Program-made: the position numbers and the translations under genes
Shown here: piece after piece, positions 46,727-59,262 of the stretch
Layout of the letters: every line of letters starts with the position of its first letter
How positions within the stretch are numbered: the first letter of the stretch is position 1
Notes under the pieces: model-generated
Told to the model about the DNA's origin: nothing
What the model saw: the letters and a program-made list of their open reading frames with translations, nothing else
The model's database searches: none
Source: Camarhynchus parvulus
Lineage: Eukaryota; Chordata; Aves; Passeriformes; Thraupidae
Direction: 5' to 3'
Assembly (NCBI RefSeq): GCF_901933205.1
Contig: NC_044571.1
Span: 9,401,420-9,465,419, forward strand
DNA: 64,000 bases

Positions 46727-49700
46727 GTGAGTAGTTCGTGGTGCTGGACTGGGTCTCTGCTTTTAGGTATCATGGATAACATATGAAGAGTTGAAACTCA
46801 GAATAGTGCTCTATGGCTGCTGTAGTAGATTGCAGAATATTTTTTAGATATATTTGAAGGTAGGTGAAATACTCTTTACAGAAAAATAATTGAAATGAAA
46901 TTTTAGCCTCTATGTAAACTTCCTCTGAATCATTTTTGTAGAAATCATTCTAACAATACTGCAGAATGTAAGTACCCAGATCCATTGTACAGAGCTCTGT
47001 AGGTTTGCTTTATTTTCTGTTTCTTTCCTTCTCTCTAAACTAGGAATTTACTGATAATCCTGCTTTACAAATGCTTGTATACCAGTTAGCAGTGTCTTTT
47101 AACCTCTCAATAAATGGCAAAATAATGCAACTTCTGTCCTGCAGGCCCTGGTTGTAGACATAGTTGAAACACTGCAAGTGTTAAGAAAATGGATGCCTTA
47201 GAGAAATTAACCCAATTATTACCATCCTTCAACAAAATTTCAATGTGCATTTTGACAGCATAATGTTCAGTTCAGTTCTAACTTTCAAGACATAAACTAA
47301 AAATTTGAAGAGAAGACTTTGAAGAATGCCAAAACTTCAGCAGTGCTTTTCCTCATATTACCTCCACTTCCTAATAGTTTCTGTGGACACACTGCTCTTC
47401 TGCATGCTAAATTCCACTTCATTGTATCTTTGACTAAATCTGTAGTGACTATACATTACAGACTGAGCAGAAATGTTATTAGAGAGCACAACATGAAATT
47501 TTACCTGATTAAATTTTTGTGAGTGAGCAGAATATATGCTGCTGTTCAAATATGATGCACAGACTGAAGATAACTGACAATGCCTTTCTTATTATGTTCC
47601 AAAGGAAAAAAGTGCTATTTCCTGGCTTTTACTTTAAAATTCTGGGCTGACTGGAGTAAAAACCATAATTTTTCTCTACTATGTAGGCTCTTGCTATTAG
47701 GAATTAGGAATTACTTAAAACCTTTTTATTCAGACTTTCTGGCACTCATAATTTTCTCTGACATGCACTGCCTGAAAACTACATGCACAAATGGTCTAGT
47801 GGAAAATGGCAAGTCATCCTCTCCTACTGCAAGTAAAATGGATGTGGGAAAAGATTAGTTCCATTAACTACAACTCTTCCTGTTAAAACTCCTGTCTAAA
47901 ACTCCTCAAAGCCCATGCTTTATTTTTGTCAGTTGAGATTTCCTTTCCCTTTACAAGTACTGCATGCTGTAGTTCCTATGCATTTGTAAATATGTGGGGG
48001 AACACTGTGTCCAGTTCTGGACAGTTTTGGGCTCCATGGTACAAGAAAGTCAAGGAGCTACTGGAGAAGGTCCAGCAGAGGCCACAGGAATGAGGAGCAG
48101 TCTGGAGCATCTCTCTTATGAGGAGAGACTGTGAGAGCTGTGCCTCTTTAGGCTGGAGAGGAGAAGGCTGGGAGGGCATCTCATCAACACATATAAATAG
48201 CACAAAGTGGGTGTCAAGAGAATGGTGCCAGGCTCTTTTTGGTGGTGTCCAGCAGTGTCAGCATAATGTCATCAGCACTCTTGTTGAAGTGCAAAGTGTT
48301 GGACAATGGCAGTCAGTGATGCCATTGAGGTTACTGGGAATTTCTCTGCCTCATGAAAAGTGAGACAGTCCAAGTAAATTGGCTGCATTAATGTATGTTG
48401 AATATATAAAGGCAGTGCAGCTTGACATCTGTGTATTGCCTAAGAAAGATATCAGTCTGGGAGTCTTTTGAATGGATGTACTTCTTTGCTATGTATCCAG
48501 TGATGTGAACTGTAAACATCATCAAATGTTTGAAGCATTTCTGGTTTGGTGAAGATTTGTATTTTTTAACAGATTTACTGTTGTTCTACCCCTTTTTCCC
48601 TGAATGCAGAAGAAACATTAGCATATGAATATAAGAATAATGTTTTTCATTGTGTCCTCACTGTATTCTTTCTTCTATTGATCTGAAAAAATTCGGTATT
48701 TGTGTCCTTAAAACATTACCTGGAATTGGATTAGGGCCAAGATCCCACTGATAACTTAGAATCAATTTCTAACTAATTCTTGAGAGAAAAAAAAAAAGGC
48801 AGCAATTTATCCTTTAGTCCTTCTTCATATTCCCTAAAATTCTGGGGCTATCACAGTCAGATCTGCCTTTTGTTTCTGTCAAGGTAGATTTAACACATCC
48901 CTTAGCATATGTCTCTAGGGAGGGAAACCTTCTCCCTGATATTTTTCATCTTTCCTTATCCATCCTGTTATGGGCTCCACAGTGGAGTCATTGAAGATGA
49001 GTCAGTTGAATGATGCTCACAGTGATCTGGAATTTACTGCCACATGCAACAATTTTTCCAGCATAGCCATCGTAGTCAGTCTGTGTGGGGTGGCAGGATT
49101 TTGATGAGCTGAAGAATCTCTAACAGTCGAGTAATTCCTGAAATTTCAGATATTCCAACTTAGTTTTCCCTTTGGCAAAGTATTACATATGAAGGAGACC
49201 AGGCAAAAAAAAAAAAGTAGAGAGGGTAAATGTGAAAAATGGGAATTATCAAGTGAGTCTGAAGTTCCTGTGTGAAAGTTCCATAATATTTCTTTACTCT
49301 CAGGTTTTGAGACTCAATGATACAATGCTCTGACAGTGTTAGAATCAATTCTGGTGCTCACTGCTGGGGATTTGTGCCACTGCATGGGTTGGAAGGAATC
49401 CACCTGTGAACAGGTTTTAGGGGCTGAAGTTACAGTCATGAAGCTGGACTGAAATATCTACTGAATGTTGCTTTTTATATTTTCTTTTTCCTTACTGATT
49501 TAGCTATGATTAACAGACTAATTTTTTCCAGATGATAAATATGTGCAGCAATCTGGCAGTTGACCTGCCACTCCTTTCACTAGAGAGAATATCCATTAGG
49601 AGATAAATTACAGCAAAACCAATATATGTATCTCATTTTTCAAAATTTTCTTATTTACTGTTTTCACTTATTCACCTTGAACCTCTTCTCTGTGTCCCTT

Positions 49701-50267
49701 GGTATTACAACAAGAATGTGATTTATGGCCATATAACTTTGCTGAAAACAAAAAATGTAGTATTTTGACCAGAATAGAGGAAATTTTGGGAGTCTTATGA
49801 ATTATTTTAAGAGTTTTCTCCCTATTGAAATTATCTCATGAATGTTCTTTAACTGGAAAACAAAGAAGGAAAGTCTGTAAAATAGAGGGCCAGCTGATTT
49901 CAGCAATCAGCATACTCCAATCTTTTTGCTGGGAGGATCACTATTCTCATTAGAAAATATAATCTACATATGGAACATAATGATTCTATGATTATGCTGT
50001 AATAAAAAACACAACAAATTAACAAAGTGAAACATTGAATGAATTCAGGATTTATTGTTATTAATAATGATTATTAATAATAATTTAAGTTACTAAATAT
50101 ATTTCCACACTAGTGGGGAAAAGCCAATGCAATAAAACTTAATTATTATATTTAAAATAAAAAAAAATTCCAGAACTTTTCAGGAATTAGAAAACCCCTT
50201 ATGCATAATGACATATAATGCAAGGAGCTTTGTAATAAATCATCATTGTGTATATGATTTTTTCCAG
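46727..50267 (+). other. CFAP47 intron between exons D and E
   Basis: 3.5 kb containing one CR1 fragment (47990-48330). The rest is plain AT-rich DNA. Confidence 0.65.
47990..48330 (+). mobile_element. CR1 LINE fragment, internal
   Basis: Plus-strand CR1 body: GTGTCCAGTTCTGGACAGTT, then GAAGGTCCAGCAGAGGCCAC, then GGCTGGAGAGGAGAAGGCTG. Both ends are lost. The 3' end is diverged and stops before the terminal repeat. Confidence 0.87.
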
Positions 50268-50379
50268 ATGGACCCTTACACACCTACCTCTTACTAATCC
50301 TACTAATGACACTCTGATGCTACAAGTGGTTAACAGTGATCCCTGCCATTTTGCAGTTGAGACTGACTCAACACAACTT
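50268..50379 (+). CDS. CFAP47: CFAP47 exon E (112 bp), start of a second ASH domain
   Basis: Acceptor TTTTTTCCAG, perfect donor CTT|GTAAGT. One base completes Lys with exon D, then 37 codons follow, ending in phase 0. The peptide is WTLTHLPLTNPTNDTLMLQV followed by VNSDPCHFAVETDSTQL. The NPTNDTL motif repeats the NPTNKVL of exon C in the same position of the fold, so this is a fresh ASH unit. Confidence 0.84.
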
Positions 50380-51272
50380 GTAAGTAAGATTTCTGTGTTT
50401 TCACAAAAAAGATAAAAGAGAGCCTTCTTTTTAAAACAAATTGAATTATGTATTGTACTGTGGGTTCAGAATATACAATCTTTTAGACATTTTAAGTACA
50501 TATTTTAGAGATTTTATAGCCAGAGGAAGAAAACAATTAAACTTGAAAAGCAACTCAAGCTGAAGTACAGATATTTTTTTCTTTCCTGGAATGGTTTTGA
50601 GCAAGACTGCAGTGTAGGTTGTAAATAATTCAGGAGATATTAGAAGGAGAAGTTGTAAACAAAGCAGCTGGGTAGAAGATTCATAAGTATCAAATAATCA
50701 ACAGAATAACTAGGTAAATATTTAGGTTAGTAGATAAAATATTAATGGAAGAATACAGGAATATCTAATATTATAACTAACTTGCAAGGAATATGAATAA
50801 TAATTTGATCAATATAGCTGCAAAGAAGCTTCAAGCAAATACCTAGAATTGTTTCATTGTGCAAATTCAGTTACCTTGAGAGTGATTTCTCTTAACCCTC
50901 TCATTTTCACGTACTCCACTTTTTCCTTCTCCATCACAGTAGCCCTTTGATCTTGCTGCCTAACATTTATGTCCTTTCTAGGAATAACAATGGTGTAGAT
51001 TGGCTCAGCTTTTGTATGTTCATTGAGATTTGCTAGAGTTCTAGGTGGTCAGGGTTCTGAAAAATATTTCTTATTGACCACTGAATACTAGTTGATAGTA
51101 CAGGCCCCATGAGCAATTCTTTATTATTAAGGTGATTCTATGAAATATGTGACCTTTTTATGATGGGGACATGAGAAAAGGGGAGGGCAGATGTATGTAA
51201 ACTCTGCATCTGAATGAGTGGCATTGAGTGCCTCTATCACAGCCTCTTAGGATATGAATTCAGAACCTTTAC

Positions 51273-51400
51273 CACAAAAAAAAACCAAACAAAAAACTAC
51301 CACCACCAAAAAAAACCCAAAAAACCAAACCAAAAATCCCAACCAACCAACCAAATGAACAAACAAAAACAAAACAAAACAAAAAAAAAGAAGAAATAAA
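51273..51400. repeat. A/C-rich simple repeat
   Basis: Runs of A broken by C, with CCAA and CAAA units. The open frames across it on both strands are low-complexity artefacts. Confidence 0.9.
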
Positions 51401-51477
51401 TGTGTGCTGGACAGGAAAGAAATAGTGAAATGGTGCCTTTTCTAGATATGAATAAGGTAATCCAGGGAAAATACCAA

Positions 51478-51530
51478 ATTTGGTTGGTCCCTTCCAAAGC
51501 GAACTATTCCACAATTTTATGATTCTATTC
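51478..51530 (+). mobile_element. CR1 LINE fragment, 3' terminus only
   Basis: TTTGGTTGGTCCCTTCCAAA, then TTTTATGATTCTATTC, the terminal CR1 motif with the ATTCTATG-type ending. Only about 50 bp are recognisable. Confidence 0.75.
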
Positions 51531-52436
51531 CCACAAAATGGTTTAAGAGTCAGGGAGAGGAATATTGTAATAAAATAAAGCTAAGAAGATACAAAAGACC
51601 ATATGTAGAAAATAGAGGAATGATACATAGTCATTATAGGTTCAGTTTTCAGAAACTGAACAGCTTTCAGCCTCAAATGTAGCAGTACAGCCAGACCAAG
51701 TGTTCCTAAAAGGCGTTCTGATGGCAACAGCTAAAGGAGACCAAACTTATTTACTCAGCTTCCCTAAATATTGCTATGTAGGATTCCAATTAATTAAAAG
51801 TATAAAAGTATAAATTAGGTTTTTTCTAGTCTGTCTTTTCTGTCATGCACAATAACACATCTTTATACACTATGGTAAACCTTGACAAGTGCTATTACTA
51901 ATTATTTAATGAATTGGTATTTGAATAGGGCCTTACAAACAAAATGGATGCAAACTATATTAATTGTCTGGGAGTATTATAGATGTATTATGTTTGGGTC
52001 ATTGCCACAGAAGTGGGTTAGATTTAACTATAGTGACTTTTGGCTGCTGCAGATTGCATATTACCTTGTGCAGGAAATTAACAAGAAAAAAAATCTCTCT
52101 GCTCTCATAATTTATCATCAGAGATTCTCACATCAACAATAGCTACATTACATTGTGTCGGAAAAGACACATTCAACACTAACTGTAGTAATTTTCTCTC
52201 GCCTTTTTATTATAATCCTCAGTCCTGTATATCATTATGAATTGAATTCTGAAATGTTCCTAGTTAATTGCAGTAGTTCTTTCAGTTACAGGATAGCTTT
52301 GTTTGCTAAATGCAACTACTTAATATTTGCTTCATGTAACTGTCCCTTTTTGAACCTATTTCTTCCATTACAGACCCATGTTTGGAGAGGTTATGTAATT
52401 TCATTCAGTTTTGGTGACAAAGTCAGAGGGTGGCAT

Positions 52437-52975
52437 TTATCACAGAATCACAGAATGATTGGGGTGGAGACTATCTAATCCAACCCCTTGGTGAAGCAGG
52501 TTCAGCCAGAGAAGGTTGCACAGGATCACCTCCGGGCAGGTTTTGAATATCTCCAGAGATGGAGACTCCACAGCTTCTCTGGGCAGCCTGTTCCAGTGCT
52601 CGGTCACCCTCACAGGAAAGAAGTTTTTCTCCATACTGAGATAGAACTTCCTGTCACTGGGCAACACTTGAAGGAGTTTGGCATTTGCCCTTATGATACT
52701 TGTACACGTTGATGAGGTGCCCTCTCAGTTGTCTCTTGTCCAGACTGAACAGGCCCAGCTCCCGCTGTTTCTCCTCATTAGAGATGCTCCAGACCCATAA
52801 TCTCTTTTGTGGCCTCTGCTGGACCCTCTCCAGCAATTCCTTGTCTTTCTTGGACTGGGGAGCTCAGAATTGGACACAGCACTCCACATGTTTTTGCTTC
52901 TCCTGAATAGTTTGCATGCTAGGCTTAGTACCTCCACACAACACTGCATTCAGTTTCCAGAAGATTACTGCTTAT
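52437..52975 (-). mobile_element. CR1 LINE, 5'-truncated (about 540 bp)
   Basis: Begins with the reversed terminal repeat (TCACAGAATCACAGAATGAT), then CAGCCTGTTCCAGTGCTCGG and TGGCCTCTGCTGGACCCTCT. The order is that of a minus-strand CR1. It is the best-preserved CR1 copy in the window. Confidence 0.95.
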
Positions 52976-55789
52976 AAACCATATTTTGTGTTCCAGGTAT
53001 TGGTTTATATTAATACCCATTTCAAAGCCTTTGCTACGTGTGGAAGAAGTTTCCCATCTTAATCATTCAAGTTTCTGTTTTCTTTAAAGCAAGAAAATAA
53101 TGCTTCCTTGTCAGCAGAAAGATTACCATTTGTGCAACCCTCAGATAAAAGGCAGCAGAAAAGAGCAAATTATTCAAACAATACATTGAAGATGGGATTG
53201 GGCAATGAAAATACATTATATTTGAAGACAGTAGAGTCAGGTCAATAACTGATATTTCATGTATATTTCCATATTTGTTTTTATGTCATCTAAGATGTAG
53301 GACTTTTGAATATACTGGGTTGTCGATCAGAAAATGTCTCAAATCGATTTCTTCAATCCCTGACTTACGTTAGATAAACCAGATAATATAGTGGTATCAA
53401 AGATTTTTTTTTCTTCTCTTGAGATATTTGCCTAAAATTAATAACCAAAATATTGACCAATATTTTGGAATTTAAAAAAAATCCAATATTATTATCACTT
53501 CCATGTGTGTGGAAGTTTGTTTGTTCCAGTTTCAGTTTGAAACAAAGGGCATTACTGAAATATCACAAAGGATTATTTTCTTTAGATCTGATTCAACTTC
53601 AAGTATGGACATCATTAATAACACGCTTTCCTGAGGTCCAATTGGATTAGGCTCAAGTATTCCTGAACTTCAGTGTGCATAATGAAGTCTAAATGAAATT
53701 CAAAGGCTTTAAATCCTTCGTCAGCTTCATGTCAATTGGAAGCAGCTCTGTTACCCTTTGTAAACTGATAAAAATGAGAAAAGACTGCATATCTTACTGG
53801 TGGCTTTGCAATTGTAGCCTAAGTCAGTTTAAATGGAATATAACATCTTGGATTTCTTTCAAAAATTTGGTAAAAGCTTTCAAGGATTCCCTTTAATGGG
53901 ATTTGGATTTTTTCTTTTAACAACCTATGTTAAATTTTTGTTTCCCTTCTTGTAAACTTTAACTAACTTATCTTTATAAATGCTGACAAATTATCTAAAA
54001 GCCAAAATGAAAGTGAATTTTCATAAGTTTACTGTAAAACTCCAACTTGTTTTTCATTAGTATATTGGATATTAGGGGTGTCTGGGAAAAAAGTCATTGG
54101 GATGTTGAGTTTTGTGTTTCTGTCCTGACTGCGGCTTTCTTTGTCTTTAGCAGAAAAAGATTCAGGTTCAGCATTTAACAGCTGAAAACTTTCAATCATC
54201 GATAATGTGTCCCCCAATTTACTGCTTTTCCTTTATATAAATATATTGATATATTTCACATATTTGTGTATTATATTGGCATACACGTATATTTACAATG
54301 TACAAAAAAGTCTTACAAATAGGATCATCTCCATGGCTAAAAAGAAACATGCTTTCACTGTAACTCTTCAATTTGCTATTCTCCTGGTTTGAAGTAGCCT
54401 AAACCTTTTCAATTAAGCTGAGTTCTTTCCTGATTGGCTTTGAAACACAACTTTTATTGAGGACAAATAACTTAATAGGAAAGTGCTGGCAGAGAGGAGT
54501 GCAATCTCTGTGTGCAAGCTTTAAGGATTTTCTTAATGACCATGAGTATTGTTTTGTACAGATTAGAGAACAAGCTTTTAGATTTAATAAAGATTTCCTC
54601 TCCTTTCTTCATTTTGTAACAGAAACAATGTATTTGTAGTTAACTGCAGACTCAGTTTCTATATTTGAACTGTTATATCTGAGATCTTATGAAGAGCAAT
54701 GATAACAGTTCCTTTTCACATGACTATTGTGGAAGGCATTTGTTTATGTAAACAAAATGAAAGGCAGGAGATGTGTTAGCATCAGCATATTTAATTGAAT
54801 TATTCCATTACCTTCTTAAAATATATTTTTTTTTGCATTATTTTCAATTCTAGTTTTAGAAACAATTTTTTTTTATTTCAGTAGAAAGTACGTAGTTTTT
54901 TTTGCCTAGCTTATCTCAAAACAAATTACTTTTTGGATTCACAGCACATCAAACTGTAAAATTAAAAATTAATTTTTAAAACCAAATCTATAGTGTAAAA
55001 ATTAACAATCCTTTCTGCTTTCAGAGCAGGCAGTCTGCTGGATTATCATAGCTCCATGTTGATTATTTTGATTCATTGTGGCAGTGGATTTTCTGAGTAA
55101 TGATAATATGTCAAGTAATACTTATAGGAAATTGAACTCCTGTCTGTTTGCATATCTGTGGAAGAGTTATTATTCTAGGTAATGTGAACGCCTTACACTG
55201 AAATTACTCAATATTTAAAAATCTTAGTGTTTATTTAATGATGTAATCTTAGTCTATGCCATCCTGTCTTTACCTAGTTTTTAATTTCATTAAAAAGTAT
55301 TTGGGAGGGGGTGTTTTCTGCTGTGGTTCTTTCTCCATTTGTAGGTCTTCATTTGATAAATGGGTCTGACTAGTAGGTAGGAGCTGGACTGCAAATGAAA
55401 GTTTAATTAACTGTTATGGCAGTAGTCTGATGAATTACTTAAAAACTTTCTCTCCCAAAAAAGAAAATAACATTTTAATTTAGGTGTGTTACTTGAGCAC
55501 ACCTGAGCTCTGTCCTCTCTTCTGCACAACCTACCTCCCACTGCTATCAGTAGGAATATCTGTTGTCAAGACACACCAACATCCCTGTCCCTCATTGAGC
55601 TGGTACTGATGACTAAAGATTTTTAGCTTTTTATATATTTTCCTATATTTGTGGCTTTGGAGACTGCTAATACATGGTTGTAACTTCTAGTAATTTTCTA
55701 CCCTTTTATCCCTACATTTTAGAACAATAAGCTAACCTAAAACATTCCTGAAATGCTGTTTAGTTTTTTTCTCAAGAAGAGAACCTACA

Positions 55790-56640
55790 AAGATGTTTTG
55801 TTTTCCAACCAGAATCTGAGAAGACACAAGAAATGGGGCAAAGAAGCCCCTGGACTAATTCCAATGGGGCAGTACCTGGGGTAAAATTACCTAACCAACT
55901 GCTCTTCTAATTGGACAATATTTGATAGCTATACTAACCAAATAACCTTATAAAAATTGTAGAACTACTGTATTATGCCATATGGTGCACCCCGAAGGCC
56001 TTTCAGTTGAAGATTTACTTTTATATGCTATCATTTTAACAGTGTTTGGAAGGATGGGTGTTTTATTCCAGGTAACTCTACCTTATAAATACACCCAGGG
56101 GATGACTGGCAAGGGCAGGAACAGCGTGGCTCCTGCCTGGGCCCAGCTGTGGGATGGCAGGGAAAGCCATGGGGCAGTGAGGAAAAGCAGCAAAGGCTTG
56201 GATGATGGATGGGATTCATCCATCTCAACAGAGACTGGATGACATCAATGTCCCAAGACAAAGCCCCTGTGCGGGGGCTGGGGACGGGCCAGGCCTTGCT
56301 TTGTGTGGGAACAGTGACCCCAGACCCCCCAGCCTGACTGAGCTGTCAGTCAATCAATCAGTCAATCAACCAATCACATACCGGGGTCATGCTAACCTGG
56401 CCTCTCATTGGCAGTGTTACTTATCAATCACACATTGGGGCAGTGCTAATTGGACTCTGATTGGCCAAGTGACTGGAAGGCCCACCTGGGAACGGGCCAG
56501 TGAAGGCCATGGAACTTAAGAGATGGCGCACACTTGGACAGTGCCTTCTGCTGGAGTTTCTGTTTCAGTCATGCTGAGCACCAGGAGTTGGTAGTTTTAT
56601 GTGTGTTTTGTCAGTTCCAGCTGTTGTAGGGTGTTGCTTT
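55790..56640. other. Possible LTR or regulatory segment with CCAAT cluster
   Basis: A stretch unlike its surroundings: TATA-like sequences (CTTATAAAAA near 55948, CTTATAAATA near 56083), then GC-rich DNA, then five CCAAT/ATTGG pentamers in about 95 bp (56370, 56407, 56434, 56449, 56460) next to a (CAAT)n-like run (56350-56375). Retroviral LTR promoters often look like this. No paired LTR, PBS or clean TG...CA ends with a duplication could be found, so it is not called an element. Confidence 0.3.
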
Positions 56641-57413
56641 GACTTTCATTTATTGCAAATTATATTCATTTTATGAAACATAGGTTAACTGCTCATGATA
56701 TCAATCGGTTACCTTTTTATCTCTTCTTACGTGCAAATGTTATTTATACATATATAATATTAAAAGACTAAGACCTGGGTTTTTTTAAAGAAATAGTCCT
56801 AGTAATTGTGTATTCAGTGATTCTGGCTGATCACACTCTAAATGCATTGGCATTTTTAGTCTTCATGATTCAATTAATTTACTGGTTATCTGCTTCTTGA
56901 AAACAGATATTAATCCGTTGTAGTCAGCTCCTCTGCTTTTGCCTATGCAATTGAGTCTCAAGTAGAATACTTGAGGTGAAGAGAAAACCTGCAAAATTAT
57001 TTAGTGTTGATTTTGCTAAAGGTAAGCAGAAGAGAGACAAAGCACTGGTTTATTAAAACCTGGCATGTACTTCCTTTCTGAGGCAGTTTGTGTCCGTGGG
57101 GGTCACTGTGATAACCCTTCAGTGCCATCACGCCACAGTGCTGTTGGAATTGTTTTTGAGATCTGCTGCCCGTGTCCTTGGAGCAATTCTAGCCTCAGCC
57201 CTGGAGCTGCTGGGCAGTGGACGTGCAGGGACTGCCCCTGGCATTGTTTGCTGCGGTAACTCGCTGGCTGAGAGGGGGAAATGCTTCTGGTGGAACACAT
57301 TAATCACATACACATCAGCACTGTTGATACAAAGCGCAAAACAGAGACTCAAAAAAATTGATTTCCCCTCCCTTACCCGTCCTTTCTTTTACTTCTTTCT
57401 TGTGTTTGTGCAG

Positions 57414-57518
57414 CTGGCTATTCCTCCTCATTCCACCAGTCAGCTGCCTGTGAGATTCTGTCCCTCTGCCCTTGGAAGACGCAATCACAAGGCAACAATA
57501 ACCTTGAAATGCTCGCAG
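57414..57518 (+). CDS. CFAP47: CFAP47 exon F (105 bp)
   Basis: Strong acceptor TTCTTGTGTTTGTGCAG, donor CAG|GTATGA. Exactly 35 codons, phase 0 to phase 0. The peptide starts LAIPPHSTSQLPVRFCPSAL and ends NHKATITLKCSQ. 'PPHST..LPV.F.PSALG' is the usual closing strand pair of an ASH fold, so exon F completes the domain begun in exon E. The open frame continues upstream of the acceptor to 57090 without a stop, so intron retention there would not introduce a stop within about 320 bp. Confidence 0.83.
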
Positions 57519-59105
57519 GTATGATAATGTGCTTGTACCCACAACACTTGGGATTCAGATTAGGTACTATTTATGATAGGCAAGGTAGTAAAAGATTCAG
57601 CCTGTAGGTCAAGGTGAACTTTAGTGACTGGATGCCCAATGAAAGAGTAAATGCAATGATGTTAAAAACTGATAATTTGTTTTATCCTTAGTTTTACACA
57701 GAAATTGTTCTGTTTACAGTATTAAAATGTGGCATAATGGCCTAGGAGCTAGAACAGGTAATGAATAATTTTAGCTTGCTCAGTAGTGAGTTCTGCTAGT
57801 TTTAACACTTGAAGACTGACACTTCTTAGGTGTCACCTCTGAAATTAAATTTCTTGGTGTTATTCCCAACCTCCCCAAAATTAAATGGTTTCAGTTTTTT
57901 TATCCAATCTGAATTTTAGAAGATCACTCACTTGATAAAGTGAATTCTTCCTTTCATTTTATCTGAAAATGTTTTTTACTTTGAACACCTTAGAATTGTT
58001 GACTTCTTTTTTTTCTGTGAATTTTCCTGAAGTTGAATGAGAAACTAGTAAATAAAGAGACATGAGTCATCAACATGACCTACTAAGTGTTATTAAATTA
58101 CACTGGAATAAAAAAGCTGGAATAAAAAAGAAAAACTGATAGTACAATGTAAATGGTAATATTTCATCATGCAAGATGTGGTTAAATGAAGCCTTTGCTT
58201 TCTGTGCAATTTCTTCTCTGTATTTTTTTTTTTTGAGTTTCAGATATCCTAAAACACTGCTGACCTGTGAATTATTCCAGTTGAGTGCTACCAGCAGTTT
58301 TCAGTAGTGTTTTAAGCGATACTAAAAAAGCAAATATTCTTTTATATGAAGAAAACAAATACTGAAGGAAGTCATGTGGCAATTTTTTGTCCTGAAAAAG
58401 TATGTTGAAAAGACAGGCTATTTGCAGGTGTTGTTGGCATAGCATTTATTTTCAGAATCTCTCTTAAATATTTAGTAAGGATAAAAAAAAGGAGACAGCA
58501 ATTTTAATATGAATAGTTTATATCCAAGGTCAGTTCAAGAGGACACAATGTCTTTCTCTGAAACCTGATGGTCCACAGAAATTTTAGATCTACTATTTCT
58601 TTCCAATATCCTTGATTTTTCTGTGTCTAAAGGTTAATGTTCATTATTATCTTTGGAGTAACACTTTTAGCTTGTTGTGTGATTCTACTGCTGTCCCACC
58701 AAATAATTATTTTCTTTCTTCCTTTGTCTTCTGAAGAGAACTTCTCACTGTATCTGCTTTCAGGTTTTAATACATGTGCTTTGAATTCTGCTTTTGGAAC
58801 TAACTACATCTTTCCATTCCCTACACTGAAAGCTCTGAGCAGCTGATGGAAGTTAAATACTGTGTGCTTGAGGTAGTACAGAAATTAAACACAAAAAGGA
58901 GATGTGAACATCTCCTAGAATGAAAGTATTGATGTCCAGATAGCAATACTTAGAGTAACAACAGCTTGAAGAAAGAAAAAAGAAAGCAAAATTTAAAGTT
59001 CACTTAGAGAAGATACACAAAACAGCGGAAGAAAGTAGGCAAAATACTTGAAAACATTTAGCTCTGCCTCATTAAATAATAAACAATGGCACTTTCCATT
59101 CACAG
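57519..59105 (+). other. CFAP47 intron between exons F and G
   Basis: 1.6 kb, AT-rich, nothing recognised. Confidence 0.65.
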
Positions 59106-59262
59106 TTTGGAGAGAGGATATTTCACCTGACGGGGTCTGGAGTTCCTCCTGAGCGCATGGAAACCACCACCACCAGTGCCTGCATTGGAGAGTACTCCTC
59201 TGCCATCATATCCTTCAGAAATCCCACTGCTGAGAATGTGGTGGTAGATATCGTGCTGGCAG
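59106..59262 (+). CDS. CFAP47: CFAP47 exon G (157 bp), third ASH unit begins
   Basis: Acceptor TTTCCATTCACAG, donor G|GTACAG. Starts in phase 0, 52 codons, ends with 1 nt. The peptide starts FGERIFHLTGSGVPPERMET, where 'LTGSGV' closes the previous domain, and ends IISFRNPTAENVVVDIVLA. The 'FRNPT' turn is the third copy of the motif seen in exons C and E. The next exon must begin with 2 nt. The minus-strand frame at 59123-59476 is a shadow of this exon. Confidence 0.85.

Larger units (their letters stand above)
50380..57413 (+). other. CFAP47 intron between exons E and F
   Basis: 7.0 kb with an A/C-rich simple tract, two CR1 fragments, and a GC-rich CCAAT-bearing segment near 56100-56530. A second GC-rich patch at 57080-57300 directly precedes exon F. 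Confidence 0.6.

Noticed and set aside
51269..51514. Minus-strand frame rich in Phe, Val, Trp and Gly
   Set aside because: Translation of an A/C-rich simple repeat.
52440..52949. Several overlapping frames on both strands
   Set aside because: All lie within one minus-strand CR1 copy.
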